From NCBI RefSeq assembly GCF_022865125.1, contig NZ_CP094828.1:930001-994000 (forward strand): a stretch of DNA of 64,000 nt, in the 5' to 3' direction. The number at the start of each line of letters is the position of its first letter. The first letter of the stretch is position 1. The position numbers and the translations under genes were made by a program. Under the pieces are notes generated by a model. The model was not told the DNA's origin. It worked only from the letters and a program-made list of their open reading frames with translations, and did no database searches. Origin of the DNA: Acuticoccus sp. I52.16.1. GTDB taxonomy: Bacteria > Pseudomonadota > Alphaproteobacteria > Rhizobiales > Amorphaceae. Shown here one piece after another: positions 23,685 to 33,248 of the stretch.

Positions 23685-26498
23685 CTACTCTTCCCAGGGC
23701 GGCGTGTCGTCCTTGCCGCTGCTCTTGGCCGCACCGCCGGTGGACTTGGCGGCCGCGGCCTTCGTCCCGACGTTCTTCTTCGCGGGCGTCGCCTTCGCGG
23801 CGGCCGACTTCGCGGGGGCCTTCTTCGCCGTGGCCTTCGGCTTGGCCGGCTCGGCGTCGTCCTCCACGAGCGCGTCGTCGGCTTTCGCCTTGGTCGTCTT
23901 CGCCTTGGCGGCGCTCGTCTTGGTCCCGGCCTTCGCCTTCGTCGTCTTGGTCGCCGTCTTCGCCTTGGAGGCCGTCTTCGCTTTGGCCTTCGGCGCCTTG
24001 CCGGCCCGCTCCTCGATCAGCTTCAGCGCCTCTTCGAGGGTAACGGCCTGCGGGTCGGTCCCCTTCGGCAGCGTCGCATTGACCTTGCCGTGGTTGACGT
24101 ACGGCCCGTAGCGGCCCTCGCGCACGGTGACCTCACCGCCCGAAGGGTGGGCGCCGAGCGTCTTCAGCGCGGCGGGCGTGCGGCCGAAGCCCTTGCCCTC
24201 CTTGCGCTCGGCGATCATCGCGACGGCCCGGTTGAGGCCGATCTCGAACACGTCGTCGATCGATTCGAGCTTGGAGTATTTGCCGCCGTAGAGGAGGTAG
24301 GGCCCATAGCGCCCGAGGCCGGCCTGGATCGGCTCCTGCGTCTCCGGATGCTGGCCGACGTCACGCGGCAACGACAGCAGCGCGATCGCCTTCTCCAGCG
24401 TGATCTCCTCCGGCGCCCACCCCTTCGGCAGCGAGGAGCGCGGCGGCTTCTCGCCCTCGTCGCTCGCCAACTCGATGTAGGGCCCGAAGCGGCCGGTCTT
24501 GAGGTGGATTTCCTTGCCGGTGTCCGGATGGACGCCCAGAACCTGCGGGCCGGTCGGCTTCGGGTCGGCATTCGGATCGTCGCCGAACTCGCGGGTGTAG
24601 TTGCACTCCGGGTAGTTGGAGCAGCCGATGAAGGCGCCGTAGCGCGAGGTCTTCAGCGACAGGTTGCCCGAGCCGCACACCGGGCAGATGCGCGGGTCCG
24701 AACCGTCCGGCCGCGGCGGGTAGATGAGCGGGGCGAGGTCCTCGTTCAGCGCGTCGAGCACCGCCGCGGTGCGCACTTCCAGCACCTCGCCGATCTGCTT
24801 GGAGAAGTCCGCCCAGAACTCGCGCAGCACCTGGCGCCAGTCGAGCCGGCCGTCGGAGATCGCGTCGAGCTTCTCCTCGAGGTCGGCGGTGAAGCCGTAC
24901 TCGACGTAGCGCTCGAAGAAGCTCTCCAGGAAGGCCGTGACCATCCGCCCCTTGGATCCGGGCACGAGCCGCTTCTTGTCGAGTTCGACGTACTCGCGGT
25001 CGCGCAGGGTGGACAGGGTGGCGGTGTAGGTGGAGGGGCGGCCGATGCCCAGCTCCTCCATCTTCTTGATGAGCGTCGCCTCGGTGTAGCGGGGCGGCGG
25101 CTCGGTGAAGTGCTGTGCCGGCTTTACCGCCTCGCGGCGGAGCGCGTCGCCCTGAGCGATCTTCGGCAGGCGGCCGCCGTCGTCGTCGTCCGAGTCGTCG
25201 TCCCGGCCCTCCATGTAGACCGACAGGAAGCCGTCGAACAGCATGACCGAGCCCGTTGCGCGCAGGCCGATCGTCTTGCCGCCGGCCTTGGCGTCGATGT
25301 CGACCGTGGTGCGCTCGAACTCGGCCGACTGCATCTGGCTCGCCATCGCGCGCTTCCAGACGAGATCATAAAGACGGAACTCGTCGTCGCCGAGATAGCG
25401 CTTCATCTGCGCGGGGCGGCGGAACGGGTCGGTCGGGCGGATTGCCTCGTGGGCCTCCTGCGCGTTCTTCGCCTTGGTGGCGTAATAGCGCGGCTTCTCG
25501 GGCAGGTAGGTCTCGGCGTAGTCCTTGCCGACGAGGCGGCGGATCGCGCTGATCCCCTCGGGCGCCATCTGCACGCCGTCGGTTCGCATGTAGGTGATGA
25601 GACCCACCGTCTCACCGCCGAGGTCGATGCCCTCGTAGAGCTTCTGCGCCACCTGCATGGTGCGCGCCGAAGAGAAGCCGAGCTTGCGGCTCGCCTCCTG
25701 CTGCAGGGTCGACGTGGTGAACGGCGGGGCCGGATTGCGCTTCTGCGGCTTGGCCTCGACCGAGACGGCGTCGAAGTCCGCCACCTTGAGGTGGTCGACG
25801 ATCGCCGTCGCGTCGGCCTCGCTCTTGATGGCGAGGCGATCGACCCGCTTGCCGTCGAGCACGGCGACGCGGGCGTCGAAGGTGTCGCCCGCCGGGTTGG
25901 CGAGCGTCGTGATAACGGACCAATATTCCTGGGCGACGAACCGCTCGATCTCGGCCTCGCGGTCGCACACCAGGCGCAGCGCCACGGACTGCACGCGGCC
26001 CGCCGACCGCGAGCCCGGCAGCTTGCGCCACAGGACCGGCGACAGGTTGAAGCCGACGAGATAGTCCAGCGCGCGGCGAGCACGGTAGGCGTCGACGAGG
26101 TGCTCCTCGATGTCGCGCGGGGCGGCCATCGCGTCGAGCACGGCCTGCTTGGTGATGGCGTTGAACACCACCCGCTGCACCGTCTGCGACTTGAGCGCCT
26201 TCTTGTCCTTTAGCACCTGCAGGACGTGCCAGGAGATCGCCTCGCCCTCGCGATCCGGGTCGGTCGCGAGGATCAGGCGGTCGGCGTCCTTTACGGCCTT
26301 GGCGAGGTCGTTGAGGCGCTTGGCGGCTTTCGCGTCGACCTGCCACAGCATGAAGAAGTCGTTGTCGGGGTCGACCGACCCGTCCTTCGGCGGCAGATCG
26401 CGCACGTGACCGTAGGACGCGACCACGTGGTAGTCGGACCCCAGGTACTTGTTGATAGTCTTCGCCTTGGCCGGAGACTCGACGACAACGACGTTCAT
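23685..26498 (-). CDS. topA: DNA topoisomerase I
   Basis: A 937-residue type IA topoisomerase. The Toprim domain opens with VVVESPAKAKTINKYLG and has the acidic ATDPDREGEAI (residues 78-88). The active-site Tyr is Y303 in LITYMRTDG. One four-Cys zinc finger (CPVCGSGN and CSNYPEC) is near residue 615, followed by repeated GRFGPYIEL, GRYGPYLLY and GRYGPYVNH modules typical of alphaproteobacterial TopA. The last 110 residues are Lys/Ala-rich low complexity, a DNA-binding tail. It relaxes negative supercoils in the cytoplasm. Confidence 0.98.
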   Translation of the reverse strand: MNVVVVESPAKAKTINKYLGSDYHVVASYGHVRDLPPKDGSVDPDNDFFMLWQVDAKAAKRLNDLAKAVKDADRLILATDPDREGEAISWHVLQVLKDKKALKSQTVQRVVFNAITKQAVLDAMAAPRDIEEHLVDAYRARRALDYLVGFNLSPVLWRKLPGSRSAGRVQSVALRLVCDREAEIERFVAQEYWSVITTLANPAGDTFDARVAVLDGKRVDRLAIKSEADATAIVDHLKVADFDAVSVEAKPQKRNPAPPFTTSTLQQEASRKLGFSSARTMQVAQKLYEGIDLGGETVGLITYMRTDGVQMAPEGISAIRRLVGKDYAETYLPEKPRYYATKAKNAQEAHEAIRPTDPFRRPAQMKRYLGDDEFRLYDLVWKRAMASQMQSAEFERTTVDIDAKAGGKTIGLRATGSVMLFDGFLSVYMEGRDDDSDDDDGGRLPKIAQGDALRREAVKPAQHFTEPPPRYTEATLIKKMEELGIGRPSTYTATLSTLRDREYVELDKKRLVPGSKGRMVTAFLESFFERYVEYGFTADLEEKLDAISDGRLDWRQVLREFWADFSKQIGEVLEVRTAAVLDALNEDLAPLIYPPRPDGSDPRICPVCGSGNLSLKTSRYGAFIGCSNYPECNYTREFGDDPNADPKPTGPQVLGVHPDTGKEIHLKTGRFGPYIELASDEGEKPPRSSLPKGWAPEEITLEKAIALLSLPRDVGQHPETQEPIQAGLGRYGPYLLYGGKYSKLESIDDVFEIGLNRAVAMIAERKEGKGFGRTPAALKTLGAHPSGGEVTVREGRYGPYVNHGKVNATLPKGTDPQAVTLEEALKLIEERAGKAPKAKAKTASKAKTATKTTKAKAGTKTSAAKAKTTKAKADDALVEDDAEPAKPKATAKKAPAKSAAAKATPAKKNVGTKAAAAKSTGGAAKSSGKDDTPPWEE

Positions 26499-26702
26499 TC
26501 GGTGGCCCCCCTCAAGCCGTCCCGCACATAGAGGCGGTTGGCCGTCGACGCAAAGGGGCAGAGCCCAACTTCCTGCTCAGCGATGACGATGTCTCCCCAA
26601 TATCACAACTCAAGAAAGCGCTTCAGAACCCGGCAAGGTTGAGGCCAGCCACCCGGTGCAGTGTGAGCGTGCCACCGATTCTTCACGATGAAGGAGAGCA
26701 CC

Positions 26703-26963
26703 ATGCCAGCCTTGAGCGAACAGATGGCCGCCGCGAAGACGGTTATCCCGGCCAAGGAACTCGGCCACTCACCGCGCGAAGCCGCGGATTATATCGAACA
26801 GATGTCCGGCGAACTCGTCGCGCTCGCCGAACAGAGCGGGCTGGGCTTCCTCGCCTACCTTCTCGAGGTAGCGCGTGAGGAGGCCGCGTTGCATCGTGCC
26901 CCGCAGCAGCCGCCCCGCACCGCCGAGTTCCACGGCGAGCTGCCCCCGTCGCACGCCCGCTGA
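26703..26963 (+). CDS. small conserved-looking cytoplasmic protein, unknown function
   Basis: An 86-residue protein with GAAGGAGAG just before the ATG at 26703. It is mainly helical: ELGHSPREAADYIEQMSGEL, then VALAEQSGLGFLAYLLEVA, with a Pro-rich C-terminus. No signal peptide and no cysteine. The pattern resembles small rhizobial proteins of unknown role found as single genes. Divergent from topA. Codon use looks genuine. Confidence 0.65.
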   Translation: MPALSEQMAAAKTVIPAKELGHSPREAADYIEQMSGELVALAEQSGLGFLAYLLEVAREEAALHRAPQQPPRTAEFHGELPPSHAR

Positions 26964-27024
26964 TCGTCCGATCTCGCCCACATGGCGTCATGTGGCGGGC
27001 CCTGTCAAAGGCCGTGCGCGGCCG

Positions 27025-27516
27025 TCACTCGACCCAGAGCCCCCTGGCGCGATGCCAATCGTCGAGGCTCTCCTGCGGGTATCGTTCGAAGCAGCCGTCG
27101 CCCGGCTTGAGTTGCAGCTCGACCCAATCGGGCTTGAACGCCAGCATGATATGGGTCTGCTCCGGTGCGATGGGCAGGGGCGTGTCGATCGCCGAGGCGA
27201 AGGGATGGACCAGCTCCGGCCATGTAGGGTCGTAGAGCCAGAGCGCCGTCCCGCAATGTTTACAGAAGTTGCGTTGCCCCGAGGACGTGCGGCACACGCC
27301 CCCGTCCTCGATCCGGGCCTGGTAGACGCCGAGCGCATCCGCGCCGGTCACGTCGAGACTGTCGGCCTGACCGCCGAGGTTGATGGCGTAGCCGCCTCCG
27401 CCTTGCGTCTTGCGGCAGATCGCGCAGTAGCACCGCTGGTAGGGCACCGGGGTGTGGCTGACGAGCGTGAAACGCACCGCGCCGCACCGGCAGGATCCGT
27501 CGAGTGTCATGGGCAT
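27025..27516 (-). CDS. GFA-family (glutathione-dependent formaldehyde-activating-like) zinc protein
   Basis: A 163-residue protein with the GFA zinc motifs: C9-x-C11 in GSCRCGAVRF, C29-x-C31-x2-C34 in CYCAICRK, and C85-x2-C88 in FCKHCGTALW. The start ATG at 27516 follows GGAGG by ten bases. Despite the family name, most members are uncharacterised zinc proteins and catalysis of S-hydroxymethylglutathione formation is disputed. A link to the formaldehyde genes at 40-42 kb is possible but not shown by context. The 5' region faces the RNase R gene. Confidence 0.85.
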   Translation of the reverse strand: MPMTLDGSCRCGAVRFTLVSHTPVPYQRCYCAICRKTQGGGGYAINLGGQADSLDVTGADALGVYQARIEDGGVCRTSSGQRNFCKHCGTALWLYDPTWPELVHPFASAIDTPLPIAPEQTHIMLAFKPDWVELQLKPGDGCFERYPQESLDDWHRARGLWVE

Positions 27517-27730
27517 GATGGGGTGTCCTCCGGTTGTGCCGGCCATCCCGCGGCGCGGTCCGCGGGGCGAGGCGGGCCACGCCGTGAAGAGGCATAGGCC
27601 ACGCCGGGGTAGAAGTGGGACGCCGGAACGCGCATAAGAGGGTGTATATACCACCCCCCGGTGAGTTGGCTCGTCGGCGACCTCACCGACCCACCTCGAC
27701 GGGCGCAGCCGGCGACCTCACATAGAACGA

Positions 27731-29908
27731 ATGTCCAAAGCCCCCGTTCCCACGCGCGATGAGATCCTGCGCTTCGTCGCCGACAGCCCGGGTCGTGTCG
27801 GCAAGCGCGAGATCGCCAAGGCCTTCAACGTCAAGGGCGCCGGCCGCGTCGAGTTGAAGGCGCTGCTGGCCGATATGGCCGAGGAAGGCCTGATCGCCAA
27901 GGCCGGCAAGCGCCTGTCCCGCCCCGGCGAGCTGCCGCGCGTCGCACTCCTGTCGGTCACCGGCCGCACCGGCGACGGCGACCTGATCGCCGAGCCGACG
28001 AGCTGGGAGCACGACGAGCCGCGCCCCAAGGTCGTCCTCATCGGCACCAAGCCGGCGCCCGGCATGGGCGACCGCCTGCTGGCCCGCATCTCCTACGACG
28101 AGGACGACGGGCGCCCCGTCGGCAAGGTCATCAAGGTGATCGAGCGGCGCCCGGCCTCGACGCTGGCGGTGCTGGAGCGCTTCGGCGACAAGCCGCAGCT
28201 CTCGCCCACCACCAAGAAGGAACGGGACACCTACTTCGTCCACCCGGACGCGGTGAAGGACATCCCCAACGACACGCTGGTGCGCATCGAGGTCGACCGC
28301 GGCCGCTCGGCCCGCATCGTCGAGGTCATCGGCCCCGTCGGCTCCGAGCAGGCGGTGTCGCTGCTGGCGATCCACGCCCACGGTATCCCCAACCAGTTCC
28401 CCGAGCGCGTGCTCGCCGCCGCCGCGGCGGCCGAGCCCGCGAACCTCGAAGGCCGCGAGGACTGGCGCGACATCCCCTTCCTCACCATCGACCCGGCGGA
28501 CGCCAAGGACCACGACGACGCCGTCTTCGCCGAGCCGGACCCGCACAACGAAGGCGGCCACGTCGTCACCGTCGCCATCGCCGACGTCGCCTATTATGTG
28601 ACCGCCGGCTCGCCGATGGATACCGAGGCTCGGCTGCGCGGCAACTCCACCTACTTCCCCGATCGCGTCGTGCCGATGCTGCCGGAGCGCATCTCCAACG
28701 ACCTGTGCTCGCTGCGCGAGGGCGAGGTGCGGCCGGCGATGGCGGTTCGCATGGTGTTCGCCGGCGACGGACGCAAACAGCGCCACTCCTTCCATCGCGT
28801 GCTGATGCGCTCCGAGCGCCGCCTCGCCTACCAGGAGGCGCAGAAGATCGCGGAGGGTCAGCCGTCCGACGTCGCCCCGCTGATCGAGAACCTGTGGGCG
28901 GCGTACCGCTGTCTGATGAAGGGGCGCGACGCGCGCGACCCTCTGGAACTCGACCTGCCCGAGCGCAAGATCCTGCTGACCCCCGATGGCCAGGTCGACC
29001 GGGTGATCGTCCCCGAGCGGCTCGATGCGCACAAGCTCATCGAAGAGTTCATGATCCAGTCGAACGTCGCCGCGGCGGAGACGTGCGAGAAGGCCGGCAT
29101 CCCCCTCCTCTACCGGATCCACGATCAGCCGAGCCTGGAGAAGATCGACCTCCTGAAGGAGTTTCTGGCCACGCTGGAGCTGAAGCTGGCGCGCGCCGTC
29201 GGCGTGCGGCCGAGCGACTTCAACGGCATCCTCGCCAAGGTCGCGGGGACGCAGAACGCCCAGCTCGTCAACGAGGTGATCCTGCGCAGCCAGGCGCAAG
29301 CCGAGTACGCGCCGGACAATATCGGCCACTTCGGCCTGTCGCTGCGGCGCTACGCGCACTTCACCTCTCCCATCCGCCGCTATGCCGACCTCGTCGTCCA
29401 CCGCGCGCTGATCCGCGCCGAAGGACTCGGCAAGGACGGACTGACGGACGAGGCGATCGAGGAGCTGGGGCAGATCGGCACCGAGATCTCGCAGACCGAG
29501 CGCCGCTCGATGGTGGCCGAGCGCGAGACGACGGATCGCCTGATCGCCCAGTGGCTGGTGGACAAGGTCGGCGCCACGTTCGAGGGGCGCATCGGCGGCG
29601 TCACCAAGGCGGGGCTCTTCGTCAAGCTGAACGACACCGGAGCGGACGGGTTCGTGCCGATCTCCACCCTCGGCAACGAGTTCATGATCTACGACGAAGC
29701 GGCGCAGGCCCTCATCGGCGAGGCGACGGGCACGACCTTCCGCCTCGGCGACGACGTCACCGTGCGGCTGATGGAGGCGGCCCCCTTCTCCGGCGCGCTG
29801 CGGTTCGACGTGATCGACCATCAGCCCACCGCCAAGCTGCAGCGCAAAGGCCGTCGCCCCGCCCGCCCCGCGCGCGACCGGCGTCCGGTCCGCCGTGGCC
29901 GCCGATGA
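27731..29908 (+). CDS. rnr: ribonuclease R
   Basis: A 725-residue 3'-5' exoribonuclease. An N-terminal winged-helix region (TRDEILRFVADSPGRVGKREIAK) and a cold-shock-like domain precede the RNB catalytic domain, whose acidic metal site is in FLTIDPADAKDHDDAVF (about 252-268). A C-terminal S1 domain is GATFEGRIGGVTKAGLFVKL, and the tail is Arg/Lys-rich. It degrades structured RNA and is involved in quality control. Followed after about 30 bp by two DUF983 genes and a NUDIX gene, probably one transcript. Confidence 0.97.
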   Translation: MSKAPVPTRDEILRFVADSPGRVGKREIAKAFNVKGAGRVELKALLADMAEEGLIAKAGKRLSRPGELPRVALLSVTGRTGDGDLIAEPTSWEHDEPRPKVVLIGTKPAPGMGDRLLARISYDEDDGRPVGKVIKVIERRPASTLAVLERFGDKPQLSPTTKKERDTYFVHPDAVKDIPNDTLVRIEVDRGRSARIVEVIGPVGSEQAVSLLAIHAHGIPNQFPERVLAAAAAAEPANLEGREDWRDIPFLTIDPADAKDHDDAVFAEPDPHNEGGHVVTVAIADVAYYVTAGSPMDTEARLRGNSTYFPDRVVPMLPERISNDLCSLREGEVRPAMAVRMVFAGDGRKQRHSFHRVLMRSERRLAYQEAQKIAEGQPSDVAPLIENLWAAYRCLMKGRDARDPLELDLPERKILLTPDGQVDRVIVPERLDAHKLIEEFMIQSNVAAAETCEKAGIPLLYRIHDQPSLEKIDLLKEFLATLELKLARAVGVRPSDFNGILAKVAGTQNAQLVNEVILRSQAQAEYAPDNIGHFGLSLRRYAHFTSPIRRYADLVVHRALIRAEGLGKDGLTDEAIEELGQIGTEISQTERRSMVAERETTDRLIAQWLVDKVGATFEGRIGGVTKAGLFVKLNDTGADGFVPISTLGNEFMIYDEAAQALIGEATGTTFRLGDDVTVRLMEAAPFSGALRFDVIDHQPTAKLQRKGRRPARPARDRRPVRRGRR

Positions 29909-29938
29909 CACGGGACCAGCGATGAGAGGGTGCCAGCG

Positions 29939-30322
29939 ATGAACGACCGCCCGCTCTTCGAGGCGATGACGCGAGGCATGATGGGCCGCTGCCCCAACTG
30001 CGGCACCGGTGCGCTGTTCAACGGATTCCTGGCGGTGAACGATCATTGCCCGGTCTGCGGCGAGGCGCTCTACCACCACCGCGCCGACGATGCGCCGCCT
30101 TACATCGTGATGTCGTTCGTCGGCATCTTCGTGATCGGCGTGATGTTCTACGTCGAGATCGCCTACGAGCCGGCGCTATGGGTGCATGCGGTGATCTTCC
30201 TGCCGATGACGGTGATCCTGTCGCTGGTTCTGCTGCGCCCCACCAAGGGCGTCATGATCGGGTTGCAGTGGGCCAAGCGCATGCACGGTTTCAATCCCAA
30301 CAGCCCAGGGGGGGACGCATGA
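29939..30322 (+). CDS. DUF983 membrane zinc-ribbon protein (first copy)
   Basis: A 127-residue protein with an N-terminal zinc ribbon, CPNCG and CPVCG, then HHRADDAPPY and two transmembrane helices. The same architecture is repeated in the next gene. GAGAGG precedes the ATG at 29939. Family function is unknown. Its stop overlaps the next start (ATGA). Confidence 0.88.
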   Translation: MNDRPLFEAMTRGMMGRCPNCGTGALFNGFLAVNDHCPVCGEALYHHRADDAPPYIVMSFVGIFVIGVMFYVEIAYEPALWVHAVIFLPMTVILSLVLLRPTKGVMIGLQWAKRMHGFNPNSPGGDA

Positions 30323-30771
30323 GCCAACGCATGGCCGGGCGACCGGCCGATCCCAGCGCGGACTTCGCCATCGACCGCGACGACCTGCTGGCGACCCGTT
30401 CGGTCTGGCGGGCGATGTGGAACGGGACGAAGGCGCGCTGCCCCGCATGCGGCGACGGCGGCCTCTACGACGGCTTCATCAAGGTCGCCGATGCCTGCCC
30501 GACCTGTGGCGAGGCGCTCCACCACCACCGCGCCGACGATGCGCCGCCCTACATCGTGATGATGATCGTCGGCCACGTCGTGATCGCGATCATGCTGCTC
30601 TACGAGATGATGATGACCCCCCAGCTGTGGCTGCACGCCGCCATCTTCCTGCCGATGACGGTGGTGATGTCCCTCCTCCTGATGCGCCCGGTGAAAGGTA
30701 TGCTCGTCGGCCTGCAATGGGCCAACCTGATGCACGGGTTCGACCCGGACTACGCGGGGGGCGACGCGTGA
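30319..30771 (+). CDS. DUF983 membrane zinc-ribbon protein (second copy)
   Basis: A 150-residue paralogue of the preceding gene product. It has a longer N-terminus of about 25 residues, then CPACG, CPTCG, the identical HHRADDAPPYIVM and two membrane helices. The two copies clearly arose by tandem duplication. Its TGA overlaps the GTG of the NUDIX gene (GTGA). Role unknown; a heteromeric membrane complex is one possibility. Confidence 0.88.
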   Translation: MSQRMAGRPADPSADFAIDRDDLLATRSVWRAMWNGTKARCPACGDGGLYDGFIKVADACPTCGEALHHHRADDAPPYIVMMIVGHVVIAIMLLYEMMMTPQLWLHAAIFLPMTVVMSLLLMRPVKGMLVGLQWANLMHGFDPDYAGGDA

Positions 30772-31514
30772 GCGAGGCGACCGCCGCCGAGCGGCTGAAG
30801 CGCGACGCAGCCGCCGGCAAGGCCGAGGGCCACCGCCGCGTCACGATCCGCGACGCCGCCACCCTCATCCTGATCGACCGTGAGGGTCCCTCGGTGCTGA
30901 TGGGGCGGCGCTCGATGAGGCACGTGTTCATGCCCGGCCGGTTCGTCTTCCCCGGCGGCCGCGTGGACCCGACCGACGCGCGCGTGAAGCTCGAAGCCAC
31001 GTTCGATCCGGCGACGCTCGGCAAGCTGACCACCGCGATGCGCTCCAGCCACGGCGAGGCTCGAGCGCGCGCGCTCGGCGCGGCGGCGATCCGCGAGGTC
31101 TACGAGGAGACCGGCGTTCTCGTCGGCACCAAGGGCGCGGCGACGCTGCCCAACGGCCCGGCCTGGCAGGCCTTCCGCGACCGCGGGATCGGGCTCGACT
31201 TCTCGGCCCTGCGCTATGTCTTCCGCGCGGTGACCCCGCCCGGCCGGCCGCGCCGATTCGATACCCGCTTCTTCGCCATCCCCCGCGAGGCGATCGCCGA
31301 GATCGACCCGACGCGCGTCGGCGAGGACGCGGAGCTGGAGGAGATCGCCTGGGTGACGCTGGACGAGGCGCGCAAGCTGGAGCTTCCCGGCATCACCCAC
31401 ATCGTGATCGACAGTCTGGCCGAACGGCTGGCCGCCGGCCCGGACCTCGCCGCCGGCGGCGACGTGCCCTTCTTCCGCATGGTCCGCGGCGAGCGAAAGA
31501 TGGTGGTTCTCTAG
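30768..31514 (+). CDS. NUDIX hydrolase
   Basis: A 248-residue protein beginning at GTG 30768. FMPGRFVFPGGRVD is the family entry loop and the NUDIX box helix is AAAIREVYEETGVLVG (about residues 106-121), with the REVYEE metal-binding glutamates. This longer type resembles hydrolases of CoA or dinucleoside compounds; the substrate is unknown. It is translationally coupled to the DUF983 gene and probably cotranscribed with rnr. Confidence 0.9.
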   Translation: MSEATAAERLKRDAAAGKAEGHRRVTIRDAATLILIDREGPSVLMGRRSMRHVFMPGRFVFPGGRVDPTDARVKLEATFDPATLGKLTTAMRSSHGEARARALGAAAIREVYEETGVLVGTKGAATLPNGPAWQAFRDRGIGLDFSALRYVFRAVTPPGRPRRFDTRFFAIPREAIAEIDPTRVGEDAELEEIAWVTLDEARKLELPGITHIVIDSLAERLAAGPDLAAGGDVPFFRMVRGERKMVVL

Positions 31515-31718
31515 GCCGCCGGTCTGCGCGGGGGCGACCGGTGCCCCGCGCCGGCGAGACGGGGCGCGCCGGCCCCCGCCCCGCCGGCCGAAGTGCGACG
31601 CTGGCGCATCACCGATGCCCCCCGCCGTTCACACACCTGCATTGCGCCACCGATAGCCGCTGGCGCTCGCCGGAATTTTCGGCCAAAGACAACGCGTAGC
31701 GCGTACCCCGTCGGAGCC

Positions 31719-32978
31719 ATGGACCAGACGTCTCGCCAGACTGTGGCCTCGATGTCGCACTCGATCGCCGCCGATCCCTTCGCTGCGACGCCCGGCCGCC
31801 CCTTGCCCAAGGACTCCCGCCGGCCGCCCAAGGGACCGACCGATCTGTGGGCGCTCGTGGCCGTGATCAGCGGCATCACCGGCGTGGGCGCGGCGTTGTC
31901 GCTGAGCCTGCCGTTGTTGTCGATCGTGCTGGAGCGGCGCGGCATCTCGCCGTCGCTGGTCGGCGTCAACACCGCCGTCGCCGGCATCGCGGCGATCATG
32001 GTGCTCCCCTTCGTCACCACGCTGGCGCGCCGCTTCGGCACCGCGCGGGTGATCGTGCTCGCCTTCGTCGCCATGTCGGTCACGTTGATGGGCTTCTTCG
32101 TGGTGAAGCCGTTCGTCCTGTGGTTTCCGCTGCGGTTCGTCTTCTCCGCCTCCATTACGCTGATCTTCGCGCTGACGGAGTTCTGGATCGGCTGCCTCGC
32201 GCCGCCCGACCGGCGGGGCTTCGTGGTGGGGATCTACACCGCGTTCCTGTCCATCGGCATCTCCATCGGCCCGCTGATCCTGGCGCTGGTCGGCACCGAG
32301 GGGGTCCTCCCCTTCGCCATCGGCGCGACGGCGATCCTGGCGGCCACCGTGCCGGTGCTCTTCGTCTCCGGGCGGGAGCCGCTGCTGCCGGACGGCGGGC
32401 AGAAGAACCTCCTGCGTTACGTCGCGCTCGCCCCGCTGGCGCTGTTCGCGGCGCTGGTGTTCGGCGCGGTCGAGTCCGGCGGCACGGCGATCCTGCCGCT
32501 CTACGGCACCGCGATCGGCCTGGCGGCGAGCCACTCGGTCGTGCTGGTCAGCGCGGTGGCGGTCGGCAACATCCTTTCGCAGATCCCCATCGGCTACCTC
32601 GCCGACAAGGTGAACAAGCGCGTCCTGCTGCTCGGCTCGGCGGCGGTCGGCGCGGTGGGGGCATTGCTGATCCCGCTGGTGCATGACCATTTCGTGCTGC
32701 TGCTGGCCGTGCTCTTCGTCACCGGCGGCATCGTCACCGGCCTCTATACGATCGGCCTGACGCAGCTCGGCGAGCGCTACCACGGCGCCGACCTCGCCTC
32801 GGCCAACGCCGCCTTCGTGATGATGTACGCGTTCGGCATGCTGATCGGCCCGATTTCGTTGGGTGCCGGGCTCGATCTCTTCCCGCCGCATGGATTTGCC
32901 ATTGCCATCGCGGTGATTTTCGCCATCTACGTGATCTTGGGCTCGCTCAGGATCCTGTCCGATGGGGTGGGCGATTGA
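31719..32978 (+). CDS. MFS transporter
   Basis: A 419-residue major facilitator with twelve predicted helices. The frame is open upstream to 31593; ATG at 31719 or 31752 is more likely. The motif A-like loop after helix 2 is TTLARRFGTARVIV, and the second-half counterpart is IGYLADKVNKRVLLLG. The type resembles the YcaD/UMF1-like drug or sugar efflux group (ISPSLVGVNTAVAGIAAI). Substrate not assigned. Confidence 0.88.
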   Translation: MDQTSRQTVASMSHSIAADPFAATPGRPLPKDSRRPPKGPTDLWALVAVISGITGVGAALSLSLPLLSIVLERRGISPSLVGVNTAVAGIAAIMVLPFVTTLARRFGTARVIVLAFVAMSVTLMGFFVVKPFVLWFPLRFVFSASITLIFALTEFWIGCLAPPDRRGFVVGIYTAFLSIGISIGPLILALVGTEGVLPFAIGATAILAATVPVLFVSGREPLLPDGGQKNLLRYVALAPLALFAALVFGAVESGGTAILPLYGTAIGLAASHSVVLVSAVAVGNILSQIPIGYLADKVNKRVLLLGSAAVGAVGALLIPLVHDHFVLLLAVLFVTGGIVTGLYTIGLTQLGERYHGADLASANAAFVMMYAFGMLIGPISLGAGLDLFPPHGFAIAIAVIFAIYVILGSLRILSDGVGD

Positions 32979-32996
32979 CTGTCGCGCCCCGAAGGC

Positions 32997-33025
32997 TTGA
33001 CAGGGGCGCATCCGCCCCCCATCAG
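32997..33025 (+). promoter_or_regulatory. putative promoter of rpmG
   Basis: A perfect -35 TTGACA at 32997-33002 is followed after 17 bp by CATCAG (33020-33025) as a weak -10. The spacer contains GGGGCG-CATC-CGCCCC, which could also form a short hairpin at the MFS gene 3' end. The rpmG ATG is 56 bp downstream. Confidence 0.35.
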
Positions 33026-33080
33026 CAAGGTTTGTTCAGCTCACTTCAGTTTGCGCCGCGGGGCGGCGTCGGAGGCTCCT

Positions 33081-33248
33081 ATGGCGAAGGCCAACACCAT
33101 CAAAGTCAAGCTCGTGTCGACCGCGGACACCGGCTACTTCTACGTCACCAAAAAGAACACGCGGACCATGACCGAGAAGATGGCCAAGACCAAGTACGAC
33201 CCGGTCGCCAAGAAGCACGTCGAATTCCGCGAAGCGAAAATCAAATAA
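33081..33248 (+). CDS. rpmG: 50S ribosomal protein L33
   Basis: A 55-residue basic protein, [20 protein letters not shown] then [19 protein letters not shown], typical of alphaproteobacterial L33. It lacks the CxxC zinc pairs of the zinc-containing L33 form. GGAGG sits 6 bp before the ATG. It converges on divK with no bases between the two stops. Confidence 0.97.
   Translation: MAKANTIKVKLVSTADTGYFYVTKKNTRTMTEKMAKTKYDPVAKKHVEFREAKIK

Noticed and set aside
23685-24030. Lys/Ala repeats at the topA 3' end as a separate repeat element
   Set aside because: They encode the usual low-complexity basic tail of TopA and continue the gene frame.
21876-26213. Very long open frame on the plus strand across htrA and topA
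   Set aside because: It is antisense to two clear genes. Its translation is Arg/Leu/Val/Asp/His-rich low complexity caused by the third-position G+C bias of the real genes; no ribosome-binding site or family motif.
27683-30079. Long minus-strand open frame opposite rnr
   Set aside because: Rnr has full catalytic motifs and domain order; the antisense frame shows only bias-driven composition.
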